DNA of 50,406 nt from the NCBI GenBank assembly GCA_002361615.1, contig DETK01000047.1:1-50406 (forward strand), given 5' to 3'. Source of the stretch: Bacteroidales bacterium UBA3290. GTDB lineage: Bacteria > Bacteroidota > Bacteroidia > Bacteroidales > UBA932. The first letter of the stretch is position 1; each line of letters opens with the position of its first letter. The translations under genes and the position numbers were made by a program. The notes beneath the pieces are model-generated. The model made no database searches, was not told the DNA's origin, and was given only the letters and a program-made list of their open reading frames with translations. Below, piece after piece: positions 1-6,853 of this stretch.

Positions 1-683
1 GTATGCAGGACGAAGGCATCTACGCATGCGGCAAACACTATCCCGGCCACGGCGCCACCACGGTGGATTCCCACTACGAAATGCCGGTCGTCCTCTACAA
101 CCGCGCCCGGCTCGACAGCGTAGAACTCGCTCCTTTCCAGCGGCTTATCGACGAAGGCGTTGCGATGATCATGGTAGCCCACATGAGTATTCCCGCCATC
201 GACTCCACCGGTATTCCCATGTCGATTTCGGCTCCCTGTATGAAAGAACTGCTGCGTAAGGAACAGGGCTTCCGGGGTCTGGTGATCACCGACGCCGTCG
301 GGATGCAGGGCGTGGCCGCCGGCCGTACGCCGCTGGAGGTCAACACCGCCGTCTATCGCGCCGGCTCCGACATGATCCTGATGCCCGACGACATCAAGCT
401 GACGATCGACGCCATCGCCGACTCCGTCGCCTGCGGCATCTGGCCGGTGGAAGAACTCGATGCGAAAGTCCGCCGCGTCCTGACCCTCAAGGCCAACGCC
501 GGCTTTTTCGACGAAGGCTACTCCCCCATCGTCCGCGACCTCGATCAGAAAATCGCCGACGCCCGCCAGCGCGACTCTCTGCTGCAGGTCCGTATCGACC
601 GGGCCCTGTCCCGCTCTTCCAAGCCCTACATCGAGCCCGTCGGCGGCGACAAGACCCTGGTACTGGACAAGGCCGGGAAATAA
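1..683 (+). CDS. Glycoside hydrolase family 3 (beta-N-acetylhexosaminidase type), 5'-truncated
   Basis: The reading frame is open from the window edge, so the N-terminus is missing and the first Met at base 3 is probably internal. The visible part carries the GH3 signature KHYPGHG near its start, followed by a segment with VAHMSIPAID and the nucleophile-type motif VITDAVGM. These match the second half of the NagZ-like TIM barrel, where the Asp of the ITDA/ITDD motif is the catalytic nucleophile. Such enzymes remove terminal beta-linked GlcNAc or related sugars. The protein ends about 110 residues after that motif with a Lys-rich tail, so no C-terminal GH3 domain or serine-hydrolase domain follows in this part. 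The exact substrate cannot be told from the fragment. Confidence 0.8.
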   Translation, partial: MQDEGIYACGKHYPGHGATTVDSHYEMPVVLYNRARLDSVELAPFQRLIDEGVAMIMVAHMSIPAIDSTGIPMSISAPCMKELLRKEQGFRGLVITDAVGMQGVAAGRTPLEVNTAVYRAGSDMILMPDDIKLTIDAIADSVACGIWPVEELDAKVRRVLTLKANAGFFDEGYSPIVRDLDQKIADARQRDSLLQVRIDRALSRSSKPYIEPVGGDKTLVLDKAGK

Positions 684-733
684 ACCAGTTTCGGAAGGAA
701 AAACCTGGCTGAAACACAGAGAGATACAAAACA

Positions 734-2008
734 ATGAACATCCTGGTCATCGTCGGCAGTCCGAAAGGGAAGGACTCCATCACTTTGCACACCTGCCTCT
801 ATCTGGAAAAGCAGTTCCCGGAACTGCATTTTGACTATATCTATCCCGGGCAGCGTATCAAAGCGCTGGAAAAAGACTTCTCCCCAGCCCTGGATGCCAT
901 CCGGAAAGCGGACGTGCTGCTCTTCTGCTACCCCGTCTATACTTTCCTGGTCCCTTATCAACTGCACCGGTTCATCGAGCTGATGAAAGCTTCCGGTGAG
1001 GACTTTTCCGGAAAGACAGCGACCCAGGTCACCACATCCAAGCATTTCTATGACATTACGGCGCATCGCTTCGTCCGGGACAACTGCGCCGACATGGGAT
1101 TGTGTTTCCTGGACGGCCTTTCCGCAGATATGGACGATATCCTCAAAGACTCCGGCCGGAAGCAGGCCAGGGACTGGATGAACTTCGTCCGCTGGCAGAT
1201 GGGCAACGGTGGATCGCCGGAGCGGTCGAACGACAGGAAGGCGGTCGTCGTCGCCGACCTGGAACCGGGTGATGCACGGCTGAAAGAAATGGTGGACCTA
1301 TTCGTGGCCGTATTCCCCTATCCGTGCGATGTCATCAATATCCGCGAATTCCCTTTTCAAGGCGGCTGCCTGAGCTGCTTCAGCTGCGCCGCCACGGGAA
1401 AGTGCGTCTACAAGGACGGATTCGACGATTTCCTCCGCAATACGATCCACAAGCACGACGCCATCATCTACGCATTCCGCATCCAGGACCACTCGATGGG
1501 TTCCCGCTTCAAACTGTACGACGACCGCCAGTTCTGCAACGGACACCGTACCGTGACGATGGGGACACCCTTCGGCTATCTGGTGGAAGGCGCCTATTCA
1601 AAAGAAGAGAATCTCCGGCTGCTCCTGGAAGCACGCGCCCAGGTGGGCGGCAATTTTCTGGCGGGAGTCGCCACCGATGAAGGAGACCTGGAAACAGCCA
1701 TCAACCAGCTCAGCGCCACACTCGCCTATGCCATGGAGACCCAGTACACCCCGCCACAGAACTTCCTCGGAGTGGGCGGCATGAAGATCTTCCGGGACCT
1801 CATCTACATGATGCGGGGCCTGATGCGGGCCGATCACCGTTTCTTCCAATCGCACGGCCAGTACGATTTCCCGCAAAAACAGTGGAAGACCTCCTGGAAG
1901 ATGTATCTGGTAGGTTGGCTCATGCGCAACAAGAAACTCAAGGCCAAAGCCGGCAGCAAATTCACGGAAGGCATGGTAGGGCCGTACAGGAAAGCCATCG
2001 AGGAGTAA
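734..2008 (+). CDS. Two-module flavodoxin-like NAD(P)H-dependent oxidoreductase
   Basis: This 424-residue protein reads as two flavodoxin-fold modules in tandem. The first begins MNILVIVGSPKGKDS, an FMN phosphate-binding start, and continues with DVLLFCYPVY at the second strand. The second begins near residue 165 (KAVVVADLEP) and carries the cysteine cluster C212-x2-C215-x2-C218-x5-C224 in the context GGCLSCFSCAATGKC. That pattern is common in the GCxxCxxC subgroup of NADPH-dependent FMN reductase-like proteins. The C-terminal 90 residues (ending in a basic stretch) are not recognised. It probably binds FMN and may act as a reductase; the substrate is unknown. The preceding gene ends 50 bases upstream. 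Confidence 0.65.
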   Translation: MNILVIVGSPKGKDSITLHTCLYLEKQFPELHFDYIYPGQRIKALEKDFSPALDAIRKADVLLFCYPVYTFLVPYQLHRFIELMKASGEDFSGKTATQVTTSKHFYDITAHRFVRDNCADMGLCFLDGLSADMDDILKDSGRKQARDWMNFVRWQMGNGGSPERSNDRKAVVVADLEPGDARLKEMVDLFVAVFPYPCDVINIREFPFQGGCLSCFSCAATGKCVYKDGFDDFLRNTIHKHDAIIYAFRIQDHSMGSRFKLYDDRQFCNGHRTVTMGTPFGYLVEGAYSKEENLRLLLEARAQVGGNFLAGVATDEGDLETAINQLSATLAYAMETQYTPPQNFLGVGGMKIFRDLIYMMRGLMRADHRFFQSHGQYDFPQKQWKTSWKMYLVGWLMRNKKLKAKAGSKFTEGMVGPYRKAIEE

Positions 2009-2112
2009 TTCCTTCTTTCCGGGCAAATAATTCCCGACAAGCCACGGGAAACTGAACCCAATAATCGTTTGGAACAGCCTCCTTTGACTGACAGCCTTCT
2101 CTCACGATATCT

Positions 2113-2148
2113 CGTTCCTTCCGCGCCGTTTTTGGCTCGGTTGGAACG
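2113..2148. repeat. Imperfect hairpin upstream of the RAYT gene
   Basis: Arms CGTTCC (2113-2118) and GGAACG (2143-2148) enclose a second set of pairing bases (CCG/CGG), giving an imperfect stem-loop in the 295-base gap between the flavodoxin-like gene and the RAYT gene. No ORF of substance is seen in this gap. It may be a terminator for the upstream gene or a REP-like structure; there is no clear T-run after it. Confidence 0.4.
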
Positions 2149-2187
2149 GGACCTGACGCTATGAGGTCTCTGTATGGTCATACCGTA

Positions 2188-2196
2188 CCAGCCAAT
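2188..2196. repeat. Left copy of a 9-bp inverted repeat flanking the RAYT gene
   Basis: CCAGCCAAT at 2188-2196 is the exact reverse complement of ATTGGCTGG at 3340-3348. The two copies sit about 110 bases before and 65 bases after the RAYT coding region. The match is short and could be chance, but both sit inside hairpin-rich flanks. Confidence 0.35.
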
Positions 2197-2260
2197 AATT
2201 GGGTTGAGCGGTTTTGCATGGAAAGTATCCTCAGGTCTTGACTTCGGCCGTGTGATGTAT

Positions 2261-2268
2261 TATCTTTG
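2261..2268 (+). promoter_or_regulatory. Bacteroidales -7 promoter motif for the RAYT gene
   Basis: TATCTTTG matches TAnnTTTG exactly and lies 35 bases before the ATG at 2304. Confidence 0.6.
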
Positions 2269-2303
2269 CATCTGAGCAGCCACTAGCGGCGGCAGATTTG
2301 AAG

Positions 2304-3275
2304 ATGGAGATTTCCCAGGAACTGCTCAGGCAGATTGTATCCGATCTGGGGCTGGACGTCCCTTTCGCCAAAAACCAGAGAATCCAAATAAAGAATTGTT
2401 GGCATTTCAGCACGGATGGCAATGCCGTAGATGTGATGTTCTACGACACGCAGGATTTCATCGACGGTATGAACCGGATCTATGTGACGCTGCCGGGGTA
2501 TAAGGTAATCATCCTGGCTTTCTCCCTGATGGACACCCATATCCATTTCGTTCTCTATGGGGAATTTGACGAATGTAACCGGTTCATGCACGATTATGTG
2601 CGACGGACATCCTGCCACATTGCCTTCAGGCACGGCGACAACAACAAAATGGACGGAGTCCCTATTAACTTTCAAGTGATCGATACTGATTTCTACCTGA
2701 AAGTGGTCATCTGCTACACCATTAAAAATGCGCCCGTCGGCGGGATTCCGTACAATGCCATCGACTATCCCTGGTCCAGCGGTCCATTGTATTTCAGACG
2801 GGCCGGAAACTGGTGTTCGCCGGCTTGGTTGATCGGGAATCCAGACGGAAAGCCGCAAAAAACAGAAATAGGTGTACGACAGCTGAAGAAACTTCTGAAA
2901 TCACACGTCCGGCCGGAATCATCCGTCCGGATGATGGGTCCGCTCGTTTTCCCCGGTACCTACGTTGCTTATGAAATCGTTGAGAAAATATACAAGACTT
3001 GCAAGAGCTTCCATTTCTTTTTATGCATCTCCCGAGAAGAAGATGTCGACTCCCGCGGTGGAACGATTTCGCACCTGAGCATCCCGATGCAGGAGATGCG
3101 CCAGCATAAAAAAGAAGTCTGCAAGGAATTGTTCGGAACAACCGAAATCAAAAAACTGGACACCCGGCAACGCATCCACCTGGCCCGCACACTCTGGGCC
3201 CGCTTCAACAGTTCCAAAAAGCAAATCATCCGCCTCTGCGGCCTGGTCTATGAAGAGGCCAAAGATTTGATCTGA
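2304..3275 (+). CDS. REP-associated tyrosine transposase (RAYT, Y1_Tnp / IS200-like fold)
   Basis: The 323-residue protein has the Y1 transposase pattern: an early segment with DFIDGMNRIYV, the metal-binding HUH-type motif in MDTHIHFVLYGEF, and the tyrosine helix DTDFYLKVVICYTIKNAP. The hallmark YPWSSG follows about 25 residues later. These features fit the single-strand-cutting transposase relatives that act on REP palindromes. The C-terminal 130 residues are a basic helical region. I chose the ATG at 2304 over the TTG two codons earlier. RAYTs are usually single-copy, domesticated genes flanked by their target palindromes, and a strong palindrome follows here at 3379-3434. Confidence 0.75.
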   Translation: MEISQELLRQIVSDLGLDVPFAKNQRIQIKNCWHFSTDGNAVDVMFYDTQDFIDGMNRIYVTLPGYKVIILAFSLMDTHIHFVLYGEFDECNRFMHDYVRRTSCHIAFRHGDNNKMDGVPINFQVIDTDFYLKVVICYTIKNAPVGGIPYNAIDYPWSSGPLYFRRAGNWCSPAWLIGNPDGKPQKTEIGVRQLKKLLKSHVRPESSVRMMGPLVFPGTYVAYEIVEKIYKTCKSFHFFLCISREEDVDSRGGTISHLSIPMQEMRQHKKEVCKELFGTTEIKKLDTRQRIHLARTLWARFNSSKKQIIRLCGLVYEEAKDLI

Positions 3276-3339
3276 CAAAGAGCGGAGCTCCCGCCGACTT
3301 CAGCGAGGCGCTCATCGCCCCTAACCCCACTACCCGACA

Positions 3340-3348
3340 ATTGGCTGG
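3340..3348. repeat. Right copy of the 9-bp inverted repeat flanking the RAYT gene
   Basis: ATTGGCTGG is the exact inverse of the copy at 2188-2196. It lies between the RAYT stop codon and the long palindrome at 3379-3434. Confidence 0.35.
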
Positions 3349-3378
3349 AACACCCTATTGCCCCCAACTGCGCCGAAA

Positions 3379-3434
3379 AGCACAAAGTCGTCCCAGCCGA
3401 GCCAAAATCATCGCGGCTGGGACGGACGTAGTGC
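3379..3434. repeat. Long REP-like palindrome downstream of the RAYT gene
   Basis: The outer arms AGCAC (3379-3383) and GTGCT (3430-3434) and the inner 10-bp arms GTCCCAGCCG (3390-3399) and CGGCTGGGAC (3414-3423) form one stem, with a small mismatched bulge between the arms and a 14-base loop. This is the size and shape of a REP element. It lies in the 297-base gap between the RAYT gene and the phosphoribosyltransferase gene, which holds no other gene. Terminator function is also possible, but no T-run follows. Confidence 0.6.
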
Positions 3435-3535
3435 TTTACAATGCTTCTGTAGCAAATGGGAGTTCCCGCCAAATTTCAAGAAGGTGTTTTGACCTTTTTT
3501 TGAGCGTTTCTCTTGGCAGTTGCCTATTTTTGGGT

Positions 3536-3543
3536 TAACTTTG
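3536..3543 (+). promoter_or_regulatory. -7 promoter motif for the phosphoribosyltransferase-permease operon
   Basis: TAACTTTG matches TAnnTTTG and lies 29 bases before the ATG at 3573. Its position rules out an upstream start at 3513, which would place the promoter inside the coding region. Confidence 0.65.
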
Positions 3544-3572
3544 TATCCCGGTTTAATCTAATCGGGATTTCA

Positions 3573-4658
3573 ATGACTACACCTTTAGATGGCTCGAGCC
3601 TGCTTCCTGCAGGACGGCCCGGCGATACGAGTCTGTATCGACTGCACGTGCCGCAGCTGCACAACAGATACTATCTGCTGAGCGGTCCCGGCAGCCGCGC
3701 CATGGAAGCCTTTCCGGAAATCGTCGGATTTCCTTGCTATACGGCCCTGCTCGATGAAATGGTCGATGCTTTCCACTACCTCCGCGCCAACGGGCTGGGC
3801 GAAGAGATCGATATCCTCACCATCTTGCGCGGCGGGCTCAACTATCCGCTCGAAGAGGCGGCGTTCCGCTGCGGGATGCGTGTGCGCAACATGCACTTCG
3901 TCTCGTGCGAGCGGGTTGCGGAGAACCACGTCATCCAGGGCCTGAAGATCAAATACGACAAGATCTACACCACGCGCAACCGCGTGCTGGCGGTCGGCGA
4001 CATCCTGGCGACCGGCGACACGTTCCGGTACTGCTTCGAACACCTGATGCGCAAGTTCCTGCTGGAAGGAGGCAGTATCCGCCGCATCATCTTCTTCACA
4101 ATCGGCGGTACGCAGGCTTTCCGGCTCATGGAAGACCTTTCCGCGAGACTCAGCGCCATTTTCGCCGGCTTCGAAGGGATCGACTGTTTCTTCTTCGAGG
4201 GTGCCTTCACCGTCTATCAGGACAAAGGCGTGAGCGGCATCAACCATCCGGACATCGACTTCGGCTGGAAGGACGGCGTCGTGACACCGGAATTCCGCCG
4301 CTACATCGTGCAGCACAACCCCGAAGCGCTGCTGGAAAAATGCATCATCTACGACGGCGGCGCCCGCCGCTACCAGCTCCCCGTCCATTTCGACGAAGTG
4401 CTGGAATACTGGGAAGGCATCCGTGAGCGGGCATCCCGCATCGACGTCCGCGCGCTGCTGGAAGAAAAACTCGGCTACGCCGGTCCGGTGGAATTCGAAG
4501 ACTGGCTGGACATTACGCATCTGCGGGGCATCAAGGACCTTGGACCGCTCTGGGCCGACGAGCAGTCACTCCTCCAGCGCAACATCGACCTGAAGGAACT
4601 GGCCGGCCGCCGCATCGCATCGATCAATAAACTGAAGCAAGAATATGAAAAAGACTGA
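3573..4658 (+). CDS. PRPP-dependent phosphoribosyltransferase-domain protein
   Basis: The 361-residue protein holds a type I phosphoribosyltransferase signature, RVLAVGDILATGDTFR, matching the PRPP-binding loop (two acidic/hydrophobic positions followed by a TGxT turn). An earlier LRGGLNYP segment resembles the pyrophosphate loop region. About 170 residues after the PRPP loop are not recognised, so the protein is longer than a plain adenine or uracil PRTase (about 180-210). Its stop codon overlaps the start of the CodB-type permease by 14 bases, so the two are translated together. This suggests salvage of an imported nucleobase by conversion to a nucleotide. Which base is used cannot be read from the sequence. 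Confidence 0.7.
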   Translation: MTTPLDGSSLLPAGRPGDTSLYRLHVPQLHNRYYLLSGPGSRAMEAFPEIVGFPCYTALLDEMVDAFHYLRANGLGEEIDILTILRGGLNYPLEEAAFRCGMRVRNMHFVSCERVAENHVIQGLKIKYDKIYTTRNRVLAVGDILATGDTFRYCFEHLMRKFLLEGGSIRRIIFFTIGGTQAFRLMEDLSARLSAIFAGFEGIDCFFFEGAFTVYQDKGVSGINHPDIDFGWKDGVVTPEFRRYIVQHNPEALLEKCIIYDGGARRYQLPVHFDEVLEYWEGIRERASRIDVRALLEEKLGYAGPVEFEDWLDITHLRGIKDLGPLWADEQSLLQRNIDLKELAGRRIASINKLKQEYEKD

Positions 4659-5895
4659 CGTTGACTACACCGACCGCGCGGTGGACCGTGCCGGACGGAA
4701 ATCGAACCTGAGTATGTTCATGGTGATGCTGGGCTTCACCTTCTTCTCCGCCAGCATGTGGGTCGGCCAGCAACTGGCTGCCGGTCTCGACTGGTGGGGA
4801 TTCGTGTGGGCTCTCCTCCTGGGTGGTCTGATCCTGGCCGCCTACACCGGCGCCCTGGGCTTCATCGGCGCGGAGAGCGGTCTCTCGCTCGACATGCTGG
4901 CCCGCCGCAGCTTCGGCACCAAGGGCAGCTGGCTCCCCAGCGCGATGATCAGCTTCACGCAGATCGGCTGGTTCGGCGTCGGTCTGGCCATGTTCGCCAT
5001 TCCTGTGGCCAAGGAACTGATGGGCCTCGACGTGACGCCCGACCATATGCCCTGGCAAGGCTATGTGCTCGTAGCCATCGCCGGCGTACTGATGACCGCC
5101 AGCGCCTACTACGGCATCAAGAGCCTGACCATCATCAGCTACATTGCCGTTCCGGCTGTAGCCATCCTCGGTACGGTTGCCATGATCATGGCTGTCCGCC
5201 GCGGCGACATGGGTCTGATCGAACAGTTCGCACAAGGAACCAAAGACCTGGGCATCATCGCGGGCGCCGGTCTGGTGGTAGGAAGTTTCGTCTCAGGCGG
5301 TACGGCGACACCCAACTTCACGCGATTCGCCAAGAGCGGTCGCGTGGGCCTTTGGACGACCGTCGTCGCCTTCTTCATCGGCAACTCGCTGATGTTCCTC
5401 TTCGGCGCAGTTTCCAGCATCTATGTCGGAGGCAACGATATCTTCGAAGTGATGCTCAACCTGAACCTGTTCTACCTGGCCGTCCTGGTGCTCGGCCTCA
5501 ACATCTGGACCACCAACGACAACGCCCTCTATTCGGCCGGTCTGGGCCTGAGCAATATCGCCGGTCTGACGAAGAAGAAGATGGTCATCTTTTCCGGCAT
5601 CCTGGGTACGGTTGCCGCCGTCTGGCTCTACTGGAACTTCTGCGGCTGGCTCAACGTGCTCAACTGCACGCTCCCGCCGGTGGGCATCATCCTGATCCTC
5701 CACTACTTCATGAACCGCAAGGCCTACGCCGCCGGAACCGTCGCTGAAAAGACGGTCGACTGGTGGGCTGTCGCGGGCGTCGTCCTGGGCGCCGTGGTGG
5801 CCAACCTCGTGAAGTGGGGCTTCCCCGCCATCAACGGCATGGTCATCGCCGCCATCTGCTACCTCATCGGGCAGACAGTCAGCAAGAAGAAATAA
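4645..5895 (+). CDS. codB: Cytosine/nucleobase permease, NCS1 family (CodB-like)
   Basis: This 416-residue protein has about 12 hydrophobic segments. It contains NCS1 hallmarks: LGFTFFSASMWVGQQL in the first helix, then SLDMLARRSFGTKGSW and ISFTQIGWFGVGLAM, which resemble the substrate-site helices of CodB. It would import cytosine or a similar base by cation symport. It overlaps the upstream phosphoribosyltransferase by 14 bases, and no deaminase (codA) lies next to it. That absence makes direct phosphoribosylation, or a base other than cytosine, worth considering. The stop codon lies 6 bases from the convergent ispF stop. Confidence 0.85.
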   Translation: MKKTDVDYTDRAVDRAGRKSNLSMFMVMLGFTFFSASMWVGQQLAAGLDWWGFVWALLLGGLILAAYTGALGFIGAESGLSLDMLARRSFGTKGSWLPSAMISFTQIGWFGVGLAMFAIPVAKELMGLDVTPDHMPWQGYVLVAIAGVLMTASAYYGIKSLTIISYIAVPAVAILGTVAMIMAVRRGDMGLIEQFAQGTKDLGIIAGAGLVVGSFVSGGTATPNFTRFAKSGRVGLWTTVVAFFIGNSLMFLFGAVSSIYVGGNDIFEVMLNLNLFYLAVLVLGLNIWTTNDNALYSAGLGLSNIAGLTKKKMVIFSGILGTVAAVWLYWNFCGWLNVLNCTLPPVGIILILHYFMNRKAYAAGTVAEKTVDWWAVAGVVLGAVVANLVKWGFPAINGMVIAAICYLIGQTVSKKK

Positions 5896-5901
5896 TACCG
5901 T

Positions 5902-6384
5902 TTATCGGTTTTCGCGAAGAAGGCACGTGGCGTAGGCTGCGATGCCTTCTTCGCGTCCTGTAAAGCCGAGGCGCTCGGTGGTTGTGGCCTTGACGGAGAC
6001 GCGGTCGGGAGTGATGCCCATCACTTCGGCCAGGGTCTGGCGCATCTGCAGGATGTAGGGCGCGATTTTCGGCTTCTGGGCGAGAAGGGTGTTGTCCACG
6101 TTGACGATTTCCCAGCCGCGGTCGCGGATCATCGCCACGACGCGGGAGAGCAGGATCTTGCTGTCGATGCCGGCGTATTCGTCGGAGGTGTCGGGGAAGT
6201 GGTGGCCGATATCGCCGAGGGCCAGGGCGCCCAGGAGGGCGTCGCAGAGCGCGTGGATGAGCACGTCGCCGTCGGAATGGGCCACGCAGCCTTTCGTGTG
6301 GGGGATCGCTACCCCGCCCAGTACCAGCGGCAGTCCTTCGGCCAGCTGATGTACGTCGTATCCGTTTCCTACTCTGAAATCCAT
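5902..6384 (-). CDS. ispF: 2-C-methyl-D-erythritol 2,4-cyclodiphosphate synthase
   Basis: IspF makes the cyclic diphosphate intermediate in the MEP isoprenoid pathway. The 160-residue length is typical. The zinc ligands appear in GYDVHQL near the N-terminus (Asp and His) and in AHSDGDV, with the flexible-loop motif GDIGHHFPDT and the C-terminal signature VSVKATTTERLGFTGREEGI. It is transcribed away from the mutL operon: a TATCTTTG promoter motif on the minus strand (6408-6415) lies 23 bases before the ATG. Confidence 0.97.
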   Translation of the reverse strand: MDFRVGNGYDVHQLAEGLPLVLGGVAIPHTKGCVAHSDGDVLIHALCDALLGALALGDIGHHFPDTSDEYAGIDSKILLSRVVAMIRDRGWEIVNVDNTLLAQKPKIAPYILQMRQTLAEVMGITPDRVSVKATTTERLGFTGREEGIAAYATCLLRENR

Positions 6385-6407
6385 CTGGAATAATGCCTTT
6401 GTTTCCG

Positions 6408-6415
6408 CAAAGATA
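6408..6415 (-). promoter_or_regulatory. -7 promoter motif for ispF
   Basis: CAAAGATA on the plus strand reads TATCTTTG on the minus strand, a perfect TAnnTTTG. It lies 23 bases upstream of the ispF start and nearly abuts the divergent promoter at 6425. Confidence 0.7.
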
Positions 6416-6424
6416 AAAAATGAT

Positions 6425-6432
6425 TACCTTTG
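6425..6432 (+). promoter_or_regulatory. -7 promoter motif for the mutL operon
   Basis: TACCTTTG matches TAnnTTTG and lies 46 bases before the ATG at 6479, back to back with the ispF promoter. Confidence 0.65.
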
Positions 6433-6478
6433 TCACAACAACCTAAACGTGTATACCCGTTTTTAAACGTTTTCGACC

Positions 6479-6853
6479 ATGGCTTTCGGATTCAAATTCT
6501 GGCACATCCCCGAGCACCGCGTGTTCCACTATGAGCCGCGCTACTACGACGAGCGCAAGGAGCGGCTCGAGGAAATCTACAAGAAATACGGCAAGACCAT
6601 GCCCGGCAGTGAGATCGAGGCCATGGCCAGGAAAGAGGGCCTGATCGAGGAGGATACTGGGCGCCGGTATATCCCCGGCATGCACATCCGCGGGTCCTTC
6701 CGCCAGACTTACGAGGAGAAGCGACTCTCCAAGGAAAAGGACACCTCGCCGATAAGCATTACCAAGAAGGTTATCCTCGCCCTGACGATGATCGCCATCG
6801 CCGCGGCTGCCTACTATCTTTCGAAAGGATTCATCCTCCTGCTTGTCCAATAG
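6479..6853 (+). CDS. Small single-pass membrane protein of unknown function
   Basis: This 124-residue protein starts with an aromatic segment (FKFWHIPEHRVFHYEPRYYD) and a charged helical region, and ends with one hydrophobic helix (about residues 100-122, from KKVILALTMIAIAAAAYYL). I do not recognise a named family, but a short protein of this layout in front of mutL fits what is common in Bacteroidales. Its stop codon directly touches the mutL ATG, so the two are translationally coupled. It is the first gene of the operon running to tsaC. Confidence 0.7.
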   Translation: MAFGFKFWHIPEHRVFHYEPRYYDERKERLEEIYKKYGKTMPGSEIEAMARKEGLIEEDTGRRYIPGMHIRGSFRQTYEEKRLSKEKDTSPISITKKVILALTMIAIAAAAYYLSKGFILLLVQ

